A stretch of DNA of 38,622 nt from an uncultured Candidatus Saccharibacteria bacterium (GTDB lineage Bacteria; Patescibacteriota; Saccharimonadia; Saccharimonadales; Saccharimonadaceae), in NCBI GenBank assembly GCA_946804195.1, contig CAMPEU010000021.1, positions 1-38,622 of the forward strand, in the 5' to 3' direction. The stretch's first letter is position 1. The number at the start of each line of letters is the position of its first letter. The translations under genes were made by a program, and so were the position numbers. A model generated the notes under the pieces. It was not told the DNA's origin, searched no databases, and saw only the letters and a program-made list of their open reading frames with translations. Positions 7,520 through 15,298 of this stretch are shown here, in pieces.

Positions 7520-7974
7520 TATACTAATTCATCCAATTCTGCATTTCGACGTTTGTAACGTACCGCACCTGCAAATTCCGTATGCAGCCACGTATCGACT
7601 ATATCTTGCCAGATTCGTTCATCCTCACGCTGCAATACACGAGCGGGCAGGCACAAAACGTTGCTATCGTTATCGTTACGAGTCATTCGTGCCTCTTCGG
7701 CATCCCAGATCACGCTCGCTCGAATACCACGAAACCGATTAGCCGCCATGGCCATCCCCTGACCGCCGCCACAAATCAAAATAGAGCGCGGGTCCTTGCC
7801 TTCATCACTAATCATTCTCAGTACCGCTGCATGCGCAAATTGAGGAAAATCATCTTTCGGATCCAACTCCCTTGAACTAACGTCCTCTACCTCAATACCT
7901 CGTTTTACAAGATAAGCAAACACATCGTCTTTTAAATTAAACCCGACATGATCAGCACCCAAGTATACCTTCAT
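7519..7974 (-). CDS. rpiB: ribose-5-phosphate isomerase B family
   Basis: A 151-residue RpiB/LacAB-fold isomerase, first gene of the operon. GADHVGF carries the conserved Asp8-His9 pair, and ILICGGGQGMAMAAN carries the catalytic Cys68. Two positions differ from the familiar form: the Thr after CG (CGTGIG) is Gly here, and the His of REHNDAN that helps ring opening aligns with Asp101 in RNDNDSN. The Arg/Asn phosphate-binding framework remains. RpiB enzymes interconvert ribose 5-phosphate and ribulose 5-phosphate, and relatives act on allose or galactose phosphates. The start is preceded by TATACT (7981-7986) at exactly 6 bases and by no ribosome-binding site. Confidence 0.82.
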   Translation of the reverse strand: MKVYLGADHVGFNLKDDVFAYLVKRGIEVEDVSSRELDPKDDFPQFAHAAVLRMISDEGKDPRSILICGGGQGMAMAANRFRGIRASVIWDAEEARMTRNDNDSNVLCLPARVLQREDERIWQDIVDTWLHTEFAGAVRYKRRNAELDELV

Positions 7975-7980
7975 AACTAT

Positions 7981-7986
7981 AGTATA
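7981..7986 (-). promoter_or_regulatory. -10 element of the rpiB-rpe-tkt operon
   Basis: TATACT on the minus strand ends 6 bases before the rpiB ATG at 7974. It is the likely main promoter of the downstream operon and predicts a leaderless first gene. No convincing -35 is seen. Confidence 0.5.
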
Positions 7987-8013
7987 AGCATAAGCTCTTA
8001 TTGGAGCAAGATG

Positions 8014-9039
8014 CTAAGCCTCTTTTTTAACTTGTTTACCGATATCAGCGACAAGTTCAACGAGGCGATTACTATAGCCCCACTCATTGTCGTACCAAAT
8101 TGCAATTTTTATCAAATTACCTCCTACGACCTTAGTGAGTAATAAATCAACAACGCCAGAATGACTATTGCCAATGTAATCACGGCTCACGAGTGGTTCT
8201 TCACTCACGCCTAAAATCCCTTGATAAAACGGCTCCTTAGCTGCTTTTTTAAATACGCTATTCACCTCTTCTACCGTCACGTCTCTGCTCAAAAGTGCAG
8301 TTACATCACTAATCGATACCACAGAAGTCGGGACACGAATGGATAGTCCATCAAACTTTCCCTTTAACTGCGGAAGTGTCTTTGTTACTGCAATCGCCGC
8401 ACCCGTTGTTGTTGGTACCATGTTTTCTGCGGCATTACGACCTTCACGAAGGTCTTTGTTTGGTGCATCCTGTAATACCTGGCTGGCAGTATAACTATGG
8501 ACAGTCGTGAGCAAAGATTTTTCAACACCAAACTCACTATCCAATATTGCCATCACAACACCCAGACTATTCGTCGTACAACTAGCGTTACTGACAACAT
8601 TAGTAGAGCCTTCTACCTTGTCATCGTTTGCACCCAAAACTAGCGTATCAACACCATCCGACTTTGAGGGACCACTAATAACGACACGTTTTGCTCCACC
8701 GCCGGTAATATGTTTCTCGGCATCTTCCCTTGCGGTGAAACGGCCCGTCGATTCAATGACAACATCTACTTCCAACTTGCCCCATGGTAATGCTGTCGGA
8801 TCTTTCTCGGCGAGAACTTTTATTTTTTTATCATCAACGATAATATTCTCATCATCGTAACTGACATCATGTTGATAGGTGCCGTAATTACTGTCGTGTT
8901 TTAACAAATACGCTAACGTCTTTGTGTCGGTTAAATCATTAATTGCAACGATTTCTAAATCCTTGCGCTCAAACGCAATCTTGAAGGCATTACGCCCGAT
9001 ACGACCAAAACCATTAATTCCTAACTTCGCTACTGTCAT
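8014..9039 (-). CDS. gap: glyceraldehyde-3-phosphate dehydrogenase, type I
   Basis: A 341-residue classical phosphorylating GAPDH. It has the NAD-binding GINGFGRIGR (residues 7-16), Asp35 in AINDLTD (typical of NAD preference), the catalytic SNASCTTN with Cys154, and the partner His181 in TTVHSYT; WYDNEWGYSNR near the C-terminus completes the family pattern. It oxidises glyceraldehyde 3-phosphate to 1,3-bisphosphoglycerate with NAD. The start is ATG 9039 with a GGTGG about 8-10 bases upstream and a separate promoter. The gene ends 40 bases before rpiB, which has its own -10, so gap is a neighbour rather than a proven member of the pentose operon, but it takes up the triose phosphate that operon would make. 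Confidence 0.97.
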   Translation of the reverse strand: MTVAKLGINGFGRIGRNAFKIAFERKDLEIVAINDLTDTKTLAYLLKHDSNYGTYQHDVSYDDENIIVDDKKIKVLAEKDPTALPWGKLEVDVVIESTGRFTAREDAEKHITGGGAKRVVISGPSKSDGVDTLVLGANDDKVEGSTNVVSNASCTTNSLGVVMAILDSEFGVEKSLLTTVHSYTASQVLQDAPNKDLREGRNAAENMVPTTTGAAIAVTKTLPQLKGKFDGLSIRVPTSVVSISDVTALLSRDVTVEEVNSVFKKAAKEPFYQGILGVSEEPLVSRDYIGNSHSGVVDLLLTKVVGGNLIKIAIWYDNEWGYSNRLVELVADIGKQVKKEA

Positions 9040-9083
9040 GTGTCATTCCCACCTTTAAGCATTAGTACTTTTTCACTATCAAT

Positions 9084-9111
9084 TGTATATCAGAGTAGCT
9101 CTATCATGCAA
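9084..9111 (-). promoter_or_regulatory. gap promoter
   Basis: On the minus strand TTGCAT (9106-9111) and TATACA (9084-9089) are 16 bases apart, with an upstream TGA giving an extended -10. It gives a leader of about 40 bases that includes the GGTGG ribosome-binding site. It lies in the 122-base divergent region shared with rel. Confidence 0.5.
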
Positions 9112-9149
9112 ATAGACCTTGGCTAATTTAATCTTTGTTACGACTACTC

Positions 9150-9155
9150 TATAAT
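9150..9155 (+). promoter_or_regulatory. -10 element of the rel/spoT-like gene
   Basis: A perfect TATAAT ends 6 bases before ATG 9162. The intervening GGAGTT is too close to the start to act as a normal ribosome-binding site once transcription begins 6-7 bases after the -10, so a leaderless message is likely. Confidence 0.55.
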
Positions 9156-9161
9156 GGAGTT

Positions 9162-10700
9162 ATGAAAAAGCGTCAGGTCATAACACTAGCTGCCGAGCTT
9201 TACGACGAGAATCAGCTCGCCGAATTAGATCATGCTATCGATTTTGCAACCGAAAGACATGCAGACCAGAGGCGCATGAGTGGCGAACCGTATATTTCCC
9301 ACCCCCTTGCGGTTGCCCATATGTTAATCGAATGGGGGATGGATATTGACAGCGTCCTTGCGGGCGTCCTCCATGATACCGTTGAAGATACGGACGTAAA
9401 ACTTGATGAAATTGAAAATCTCTTTGGACATGATGTTTCATTCCTGGTAGATGGCGTCACCAAGGTCAGTAAGGCCCGTGCAGGTATGCGCGACCTTGAT
9501 AGCTACCTGCCCCAGACAAAAGATAACCTGTCCAAACTACTTATTGCTGTTAGCCAAGATGTCCGAGTAATCATCATTAAACTCGCCGATCGTTTGCATA
9601 ATTTAGAAACTCTGCAATATCTACCCGTTGATCGACAAAAAAAGATAGCGCGCGAAAGCCTTGCAGTTTTTGCCCCAATGGCAGACCGACTAGGTATGGG
9701 ACGCGTACGCATGCAGCTCGAAGAGTTAGCATTTAGCTACTTAGATAATGGGGAGTTCGACCACCTAAAAAAATTGATGAAGAAGCGCCTCGGCAAAAGC
9801 ACGCGCAAACTCGGAGCTGTGCGCGTCGAAGTCGAAAAAGAACTAAAGAATGAAAAGATTAAATTCGAGATCAATGGTCGCGTAAAAAGTATCTATAGCT
9901 TGCACAAAAAACTTAAAAAAGTAAACGGCAATATAGATGACATTTACGATCTCATGGCCCTGAGAATCATCGTCGACGACAACGAAACGTGCTATCGAGT
10001 ACTTGGCATACTGCATGGCATGTATCAGCCGATGATAGCCCGAATCAAGGATTACATAGCAGTCCCAAAACCAAATGGCTATCAAAGCTTACACACGACA
10101 GTTATCACGCCAAACGAACAGATCGTTGAGTTCCAAATCCGCACCCATGAAATGCATAATTACGCGGAGCGTGGACTCGCCGCTAGCTTTCATTATCACG
10201 AACAAAAATCAGCAAAGGCTTACACTCGTAAAAAGACAGCTGTCCACCTACCTACGGAATTGCAGTGGATTACTCAGATGCAGGAGGTTGCTGGGCGCCT
10301 ACGAGATGGAGAAAAAATTAGTCGTAGCCAATTGAACGTTGATTTATTCGGTGACAGAATATTTGTCTTTTCACCAAAGGGCGACATTTACAACTTACCC
10401 GAAGGCGCATTGCCGCTAGACTTTTCCTATTTAGTACATAGTGATGTCGGTAAGCATTCGTACAGCTTCCGCGTTAATGGCGTTATCCATCCTTTTGATA
10501 AACCTCTCCAAAACGGTGATGTCGTAGAAGTCACAACACGTAAAATATCTCAGCCAAAAAGTGACTGGCAAGAACTCGTAACAACAACACATGCTCGATC
10601 AAAACTGCGTGTACAGCTACGAAAGCTTGGCGTACTACAGGCAGTCAGTAGCGCCGCAGCAATCATCCGCGACAAAACAATACGCAAGAAAAAGAAATAA
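9162..10700 (+). CDS. rel: RelA/SpoT-family (p)ppGpp synthetase/hydrolase lacking the usual C-terminal end
   Basis: A 512-residue bifunctional-type stringent response enzyme. The HD hydrolase domain shows RMSGEPYISHP and AGVLHDTVEDT, both needed for Mn-dependent ppGpp hydrolysis, plus KLADRLHNL. The synthetase domain shows RIKDYIAVPKPNGYQSLHTT and VEFQIRTHEMH. A TGS domain follows (DRIFVFSPKGDIYNLP...). The protein stops soon after TGS, about 200 residues short of typical Rel (about 730), so the helical, zinc-finger and ACT regions are absent. The frame is open from a TTG at 9135, but ATG 9162 is chosen because the TATAAT lies 6 bases before it. It is divergent from gap. How it senses ribosomes without those domains is unclear. 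Confidence 0.93.
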   Translation: MKKRQVITLAAELYDENQLAELDHAIDFATERHADQRRMSGEPYISHPLAVAHMLIEWGMDIDSVLAGVLHDTVEDTDVKLDEIENLFGHDVSFLVDGVTKVSKARAGMRDLDSYLPQTKDNLSKLLIAVSQDVRVIIIKLADRLHNLETLQYLPVDRQKKIARESLAVFAPMADRLGMGRVRMQLEELAFSYLDNGEFDHLKKLMKKRLGKSTRKLGAVRVEVEKELKNEKIKFEINGRVKSIYSLHKKLKKVNGNIDDIYDLMALRIIVDDNETCYRVLGILHGMYQPMIARIKDYIAVPKPNGYQSLHTTVITPNEQIVEFQIRTHEMHNYAERGLAASFHYHEQKSAKAYTRKKTAVHLPTELQWITQMQEVAGRLRDGEKISRSQLNVDLFGDRIFVFSPKGDIYNLPEGALPLDFSYLVHSDVGKHSYSFRVNGVIHPFDKPLQNGDVVEVTTRKISQPKSDWQELVTTTHARSKLRVQLRKLGVLQAVSSAAAIIRDKTIRKKKK

Positions 10701-10707
10701 TAAATTA

Positions 10708-11148
10708 CTACGTACGTGACAACAGGTCGTGCTGCTGCACATAATCAGCAACCTTCTTGAATCGTGGTCTATCCTCGAATCTATCAGTTGCCTCTATTAA
10801 TGGAACCCATTCGTAACTTTCGTGTTCCCAGCTAACAACTACATCTGGCGTGTGATCGAGTTTTATCAAATAGATCAAGTGAGTAACCGATGTATCTTGA
10901 TCTTTGTAGTAATTTGTTTCACTCCATACCAACACCAAGTCTCGTCCATCAATATCGATATCGGTCTCTTCCTTAATTTCCCGAGCAGCTCCGTCACGCT
11001 CCAATTCGCCATTGTCCACAAATCCGCCAGGTAGATCCAAGGTATGCGACCTTTCTGGCTGTTGCGTATGCACACCAATCTTTAGTATCAACAAGTCGTC
11101 CTTTTCGTTTACAATCAGAACTTTTGATGTTGCTACTACTTTGGTCAT
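10708..11148 (-). CDS. Nudix hydrolase
   Basis: A 146-residue Nudix-fold hydrolase. The Nudix box is clear: GGFVDNGE then AAREIKEETDI, matching Gx5Ex7REUxEExGU except that Asp replaces the late Gly. These enzymes split nucleoside diphosphates linked to another group, releasing a phosphate-containing product; the substrate cannot be assigned. The ATG overlaps the TGA of ppa by 4 bases, so it is co-translated with inorganic pyrophosphatase. That pairing makes sense if the Nudix reaction releases pyrophosphate (for example dNTP or NTP clean-up), which is inference. The gene converges on rel with only 7 bases between the stops and no evident terminator. Confidence 0.88.
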   Translation of the reverse strand: MTKVVATSKVLIVNEKDDLLILKIGVHTQQPERSHTLDLPGGFVDNGELERDGAAREIKEETDIDIDGRDLVLVWSETNYYKDQDTSVTHLIYLIKLDHTPDVVVSWEHESYEWVPLIEATDRFEDRPRFKKVADYVQQHDLLSRT

Positions 11149-11675
11149 TTTTTATTCCAGCGTTCGATCGATTCGTGTATTACGGCCTTTGCTTCTTCAG
11201 CATCACCCCAACCTTTTACTACTGTTGTGCCGGGTTTTTTCAAGTCCTTATAATGACTAAAGTGAAAATCAATCTGCTTGATAAGTTGTGCCGGTAGGTC
11301 ATCAAGTGTATTAATGGCATTGCCTGTATTCCGATCATCGGCCGGTACGACAACGACCTTGTCATCTACTTCACTATCATCTTCGAACTTCATAACGCCA
11401 ATAATCTTTGCCTCAAGAAATATGCCTGTTGGTAATGGTTCGTCAGTAATAATGAGTGCGTCTAATTCATCTCCATCCTCATCGAGCGTTTGAGGAATAA
11501 ATCCATAATTAGTTGGTTTTGCGAAAATTGCAGGCTCAACACGATCTAGTTGCATAACTGCCAAATCACGGTTCCATTCAACCTTATGATTGCTACCAGC
11601 CGGAATCTCGACAACTACATTAACAACCCCACCATCAACATCTCCAGGGGTAAGTATTTTATTAAAATCTGCCAT
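11145..11675 (-). CDS. ppa: family I inorganic pyrophosphatase
   Basis: A 176-residue soluble pyrophosphatase of the usual bacterial length. The family signature is present as DEDGDELDALI (metal-binding aspartates), preceded by AKPTNYGFIPQTL and preceded further by VEIPAGSNHKVEWN (Lys for phosphate). It hydrolyses pyrophosphate to two phosphates, pulling biosynthetic reactions forward. The start is ATG 11675 with GGAG 6 bases upstream, and a TGCTATACT extended -10 lies at 11711-11719. It heads a two-gene operon with the Nudix hydrolase. Confidence 0.95.
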   Translation of the reverse strand: MADFNKILTPGDVDGGVVNVVVEIPAGSNHKVEWNRDLAVMQLDRVEPAIFAKPTNYGFIPQTLDEDGDELDALIITDEPLPTGIFLEAKIIGVMKFEDDSEVDDKVVVVPADDRNTGNAINTLDDLPAQLIKQIDFHFSHYKDLKKPGTTVVKGWGDAEEAKAVIHESIERWNKK

Positions 11676-11710
11676 AATTTCTCCGTCTCATTAATAAATA
11701 TTCACTCAAC

Positions 11711-11719
11711 AGTATAGCA
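11711..11719 (-). promoter_or_regulatory. extended -10 promoter of ppa
   Basis: TGCTATACT on the minus strand, about 35 bases before the ppa start, leaves room for a short leader with its GGAG site. The same extended -10 sequence is found before trxB. Confidence 0.5.
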
Positions 11720-11811
11720 AATCCCCTCTAACTACCCAATTCGATAGAGTGAAGAATCTCATACGAACCTCATGCACGTCTTTTCGTATAGCAATGCTCG
11801 TACGTACTCGC

Positions 11812-11817
11812 TATAAT
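11812..11817 (+). promoter_or_regulatory. -10 element of the GDPD gene
   Basis: A perfect TATAAT ends exactly 6 bases before ATG 11824, and no ribosome-binding site is present. This decides the start over the longer open frame that begins at 11749. Confidence 0.55.
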
Positions 11818-11823
11818 AAAACT

Positions 11824-12498
11824 ATGCTAATCATTGGTCACCGAGGCGCAGCTGGACTTGCCGCCGAGAACACCCTTGAGGCCCTACAGGTGGGTATTGA
11901 CGCCGATGTGGATATGCTCGAGTTCGATGTTCGTCTGACTTCGGATAAAGTACCTATACTCGCGCATGATTCAAAACTGCACGGTCATCGTATCAGCCAA
12001 ACCAGATATTCAAAACTGCGCAAGGCCGGACCCGTAACAACACTACGCAATGTCTTGGATAAACTATTTGGACAAATTTATCTAAATCTTGAATTCAAAC
12101 CCGTCAACGGTGTGGATGTTGTTTTTGATTTAATCAAAAAAAATTACATCAAAAAGCCCGATGACTGGAATAGCCTCCTCGTTTCATCATTCCACGCCTC
12201 CGTACTCGTACGACTACGACGACGTAGTCGAAACATCAATCTATCACTGCTTCATAGCATTAATCCATTTTCGTTTATGATATACAATCGTACACTGCAT
12301 TTATCTGCCGCAGGCTGGCACAGATTACACTACAATAAACTCTCGATACAACTAGCACGCAAAATGGATATCTTTACCTATGTCTACACAGTTAATCGTC
12401 CGCAAACGGCACTACTGTTTAGCCGCAGAAAAGTCGATGGCGTTGTCACGGATTTTCCCGATCGCATTTCTCGTGCGCTCAACAAAAAAAACAAATAA
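11824..12498 (+). CDS. glycerophosphodiester phosphodiesterase
   Basis: A 224-residue GDPD-family TIM barrel. The catalytic set is clear: HRG at residues 6-8 (GHRGAAGLAAENT), the Glu-x-Asp pair in MLEFDVRLT, His in LAHDSKL, and LNLEFKP. A C-terminal VDGVVTDFPDRI closes the barrel as in the family. It hydrolyses glycerophosphodiesters such as those left after phospholipid deacylation to glycerol 3-phosphate and an alcohol, so it could help salvage host lipid. There is no signal peptide in the form starting at 11824, which suggests a cytoplasmic enzyme; the longer frame from 11749 is very basic but not a clear signal. It is convergent with trxB, 8 bases apart. Confidence 0.9.
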   Translation: MLIIGHRGAAGLAAENTLEALQVGIDADVDMLEFDVRLTSDKVPILAHDSKLHGHRISQTRYSKLRKAGPVTTLRNVLDKLFGQIYLNLEFKPVNGVDVVFDLIKKNYIKKPDDWNSLLVSSFHASVLVRLRRRSRNINLSLLHSINPFSFMIYNRTLHLSAAGWHRLHYNKLSIQLARKMDIFTYVYTVNRPQTALLFSRRKVDGVVTDFPDRISRALNKKNK

Positions 12499-12506
12499 GA
12501 GACTCT

Positions 12507-13448
12507 TTACTGTGCGTGTTTGAGTTCGTCTAAATATTCTCGAATCGATAAGGCAGCTGTCGCACCTTCGCCAACCGCACTAGCGATTTGCATAGTCGCA
12601 CCACTTCGCACATCACCGCTAGAAAATACACCCTCCAGGTTTGTTTCTAACTTCTCATTCGTTTTGATGAGGCCACGTTCATCGAATTCAATACCACTAT
12701 CCGACAAAAACTGTGTGTTGGGTTTTAATCCAACAAACACAAATACACCGTCAGTATCAATTCTCACATCCTCATCGCCTTTTTTAGCATTCACATGAGT
12801 AACCTTACCGTCGGTTGCAACAATTTCCTCCGGGCTAATACCTAGGTGAATTGTCACTTTGCCTTCATCCACAAGCTTTTGCAAGTCCTGTTGTAATACG
12901 TCACTCGCCTTTACTGTGCTGCGAACCAACAAATCAATATGAGTCGCAAAGCGTGTCAAAAAGATTGATTCTTGAACCGCTGAATTACCACCGCCCACAA
13001 CAACTAATCGCTTCTCACGATAGAATGCTCCGTCACATGTCGCACAATAATGCACTCCCCGTCCATAGAACTCTTTTTCACCGGGTATACCTAATTTGTT
13101 ATAGTCACTACCTGTCGCGATGAGGACTGTTTTTGCTTGCACGGGTTGACCATCAATAATCACAGTCTTTGTTTTGTCATCATTTACCGTCAGCTTGCTG
13201 ACTTCGCCAAATTCAATCTTTGCACCAAACCGTTCGGCCTGTTGCTGTAATTCCCCGGCCAATTTCATACCCTCTACGCCCTTTGGAAATCCTGGATAAT
13301 TATCGATAACATCAGTAATTGCCGCCAAGCCACCAATGACACCCTTTTCGTAAAGAACGGTTTGAATATCCTCGCGAGTCGTATAAACTGCCGCCGCTAG
13401 TGAGCTGGGTCCTGCGCCGATCATAAGTGTTTCTAATATTTCTGTCAT
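12507..13448 (-). CDS. trxB: thioredoxin reductase
   Basis: A 313-residue low-molecular-weight thioredoxin reductase. It has an FAD-binding GAGPSSLAAA at 11-20, the redox pair Cys135/Cys138 in HYCATCDG, a second Rossmann motif VVGGGNSA, and a C-terminal FAD segment SGDVRSGATMQIASAVGEG. It uses NADPH to reduce thioredoxin. The second dinucleotide site lacks an obvious run of basic residues, so NADPH versus NADH is not settled. A weak AGGA site precedes ATG 13448, and the upstream region holds a 15-base palindrome. It follows the FKBP gene by 28 bases, and sits in the respiratory/redox cluster. Confidence 0.93.
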   Translation of the reverse strand: MTEILETLMIGAGPSSLAAAVYTTREDIQTVLYEKGVIGGLAAITDVIDNYPGFPKGVEGMKLAGELQQQAERFGAKIEFGEVSKLTVNDDKTKTVIIDGQPVQAKTVLIATGSDYNKLGIPGEKEFYGRGVHYCATCDGAFYREKRLVVVGGGNSAVQESIFLTRFATHIDLLVRSTVKASDVLQQDLQKLVDEGKVTIHLGISPEEIVATDGKVTHVNAKKGDEDVRIDTDGVFVFVGLKPNTQFLSDSGIEFDERGLIKTNEKLETNLEGVFSSGDVRSGATMQIASAVGEGATAALSIREYLDELKHAQ

Positions 13449-13455
13449 ATAATTC

Positions 13456-13472
13456 CTATACTAAGTATAGCA
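13456..13472 (-). promoter_or_regulatory. trxB promoter with palindromic -10 region
   Basis: The minus strand reads TGCTATACTTAGTATAG. This is an extended -10 (TGCTATACT) inside a perfect palindrome of 7-base arms around one central base (13456-13470). It is about 8-20 bases before the trxB start. Confidence 0.45.
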
Positions 13473-13476
13473 GGGT

Positions 13477-14040
13477 TTACTTTAACTCTTTTACTTCAAC
13501 AATAAATGCCAGTGGACCGAATGGGCGACCGCTGCCGGTATCTTCATTGCCATAGGCCATATCGCCAGGAATTAGCAGCTTGACCGTTGAACCCACTTTG
13601 ACACCAGTCAATCCCTTAGTCCATCCCTCGATAACCCCTGCCAGACTAAACTCAACAGGCGTCACAACTCCATCCTTATTTGAACTATCGAACATTTTGC
13701 CATCAGAAGTCCAGCCAAAGTAATTCGCCGAAAGTGTTGAGTCAGCCTTTAGCACCTTACCGTCACCTTGCCTGAGAACCTCTACTTGCAACTTGGTTAC
13801 CTTATCAGCATTAAATGGAGTCGCCTCGTAACCCTTGAGGGGGCGATTCGCCTTCATAGCCTCTTCCTGTAGCTTCTTGCTCTCTTCTAACTGTTTTTGG
13901 TAGTTATCCAATGCCACCTGTTGGTCCGTAGCTTGATTTTGATTTGCAACTACCACAATAAAAAAGGAACCGATTGTTCCCACCACCATTACTACCGCAA
14001 TGACCCAAATACCTATACGCTGACTATTAGTCGTCGTCAT
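13477..14040 (-). CDS. membrane-anchored FKBP-type peptidyl-prolyl isomerase
   Basis: A 187-residue protein with three parts: an N-terminal transmembrane helix (about residues 9-33), a Gln/Glu/Lys-rich stretch likely to be coiled coil (about 36-65), and a C-terminal FKBP domain (about 80-187). The FKBP hallmarks are GKMFDSSNK, PVEFSLAGVIEGWTKGL, GSTVKLLIPGDMAYG and PLAFIVEVKELK. Such proteins speed proline isomerisation and act as chaperones; the anchor places this one on the outer face of the membrane. A strong AAGGAGAGG lies 6 bases before ATG 14040, with an extended -10 TGATATAAT further up. It could help fold exported proteins such as the pilins or oxidase subunits, which is inference. 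Confidence 0.9.
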   Translation of the reverse strand: MTTTNSQRIGIWVIAVVMVVGTIGSFFIVVVANQNQATDQQVALDNYQKQLEESKKLQEEAMKANRPLKGYEATPFNADKVTKLQVEVLRQGDGKVLKADSTLSANYFGWTSDGKMFDSSNKDGVVTPVEFSLAGVIEGWTKGLTGVKVGSTVKLLIPGDMAYGNEDTGSGRPFGPLAFIVEVKELK

Positions 14041-14067
14041 GAATAACCTCTCCTTTTCGTTTACACC

Positions 14068-14076
14068 ATTATATCA
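14068..14076 (-). promoter_or_regulatory. extended -10 promoter of the FKBP gene
   Basis: TGATATAAT on the minus strand lies 28 bases before the FKBP start and next to the NDH-2 stop. The leader it gives is long enough to hold the AAGGAGAGG site. Confidence 0.55.
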
Positions 14077-15270
14077 TTATTTGTTACTTTTTTTCGGGGT
14101 TGGAGTGAAATAATCATCTTCAACAACGATCTGCGCATGCCATGCACCAAGTGCTTGACCCAGCGGTAATATATCATGATAACCCATCAAATCAGCTGCA
14201 CGCCGCAACAGCGATGCGGGCCATCCGTATAAACGAATCCAGTGCCATTCGAACGCCGCCCAGCTCTCTCCCACAGGCACTACAACAGGTGGCAAAACTG
14301 CCCTGTATTTTTTCGGTTTCTTTCCGTCTCGACGTCGCTTTATATTCTTTGAAATAAATATCGCATCATGTAGTGCAGTTTGAGCTAGCCCACTAAACGG
14401 TGTTGCGGCGTTATCACCAATGACATATATTCCATCCTTGGTGCGTAATTGTTCATCTACGATAACCTTGCCATTTTTTGCGAGCTCAAAATGATCTGTA
14501 TTTGCCGTAAAGAATGGATTGTTAGCCACGCCAGATGTCCAAATGACAGTGTGACTCTTTAATGGCTTACCGTTAACCATCAGCCCGTCGACACTCGCCG
14601 ATTCAACTTTTTCATTCAAGCGAACAGTAACACCGATCTTTTCTAAGCGTTGCTTTACCTTCGCACTGGTTTTTTCACTCATCTTCGGCAGCAAACGTGG
14701 CATCGCTTCAAGAATTGTTATACGAACTTTACCATGTGGTACTTTGTAATGTTTACATAGTCGCTTAATATATTGTCCCATCGCAGCGGCTAACTCGATA
14801 CCAGTTGGACCGCCGCCAATAATGACATACTGCTTTTCAACCTCGTGCTCCTCGGCAATTGCTTGGTATAGATGATGCTTGAGCTTTTGAATCTCTTCCT
14901 CGGACTTTATGCCATACGCAAATTCGTCCAAGCCTTTAATACCAAAGTATGTCGTCACCGAGCCCAGCGCCAGTACCAGACGATCATAGTGATATACATT
15001 GCCGCCTTTGCTAGCGAGTGACTTGGTTGTTGGATCAACTTCACTAATGCTGTCGATTACGACGTCTACATTGAGCTTGCTAGAAAATATAGTTCCTAAT
15101 GGTACCCACGATTGCAAATGACTATGACCCGTTGCCGTGCCATATAGGGCGGGAAAATACTGAAAATCGGGCTTGTCACTAATGAGTGTAATTTGATTAG
15201 TCTTATCGTGCGACAACTTCAAGGCTGTCTTTACGCCGGCAAAACCGCCGCCAACTATTGTAATATTCAT
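14077..15270 (-). CDS. ndh: type II NADH:quinone oxidoreductase (NDH-2-like)
   Basis: A 397-residue FAD-dependent pyridine nucleotide oxidoreductase of the NDH-2 type. It has FAD-binding GGGFAG at 7-12, an NADH-binding GGGPTGIELA at 152-161, and an FAD-contacting YVIGDNAATP near residue 289. A C-terminal region with aromatic and basic residues (WHWIRLYGWPASLLRRAADL) is suited to membrane attachment, as in NDH-2. It would pass electrons from NADH to quinone without pumping protons. A weak AGGA and a TATGAT 8 bases upstream precede ATG 15270. The neighbouring cyoE and cyoABCD supply the terminal oxidase, which strengthens the NDH-2 call over sulfide:quinone reductase; the CxxC pair expected in the latter is not evident. 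Confidence 0.88.
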   Translation of the reverse strand: MNITIVGGGFAGVKTALKLSHDKTNQITLISDKPDFQYFPALYGTATGHSHLQSWVPLGTIFSSKLNVDVVIDSISEVDPTTKSLASKGGNVYHYDRLVLALGSVTTYFGIKGLDEFAYGIKSEEEIQKLKHHLYQAIAEEHEVEKQYVIIGGGPTGIELAAAMGQYIKRLCKHYKVPHGKVRITILEAMPRLLPKMSEKTSAKVKQRLEKIGVTVRLNEKVESASVDGLMVNGKPLKSHTVIWTSGVANNPFFTANTDHFELAKNGKVIVDEQLRTKDGIYVIGDNAATPFSGLAQTALHDAIFISKNIKRRRDGKKPKKYRAVLPPVVVPVGESWAAFEWHWIRLYGWPASLLRRAADLMGYHDILPLGQALGAWHAQIVVEDDYFTPTPKKSNK

Positions 15271-15298
15271 TACATCCTATCATAAGCAATATTGTCGC

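Noticed and set aside
10701-10740. ACGTACGT palindrome between rel and the Nudix gene as a terminator
   Set aside because: The arms are too short and no U-tract follows on either strand.
11749-11823. Longer start of the GDPD gene, possibly a signal peptide
   Set aside because: The segment is Arg/Thr-rich without a hydrophobic core, and TATAAT ends 6 bases before ATG 11824.
12496-12512. AAGAGACTCTT palindrome between GDPD and trxB as a terminator
   Set aside because: AT-rich 5-base arms with a one-base centre cannot form a stable RNA hairpin.
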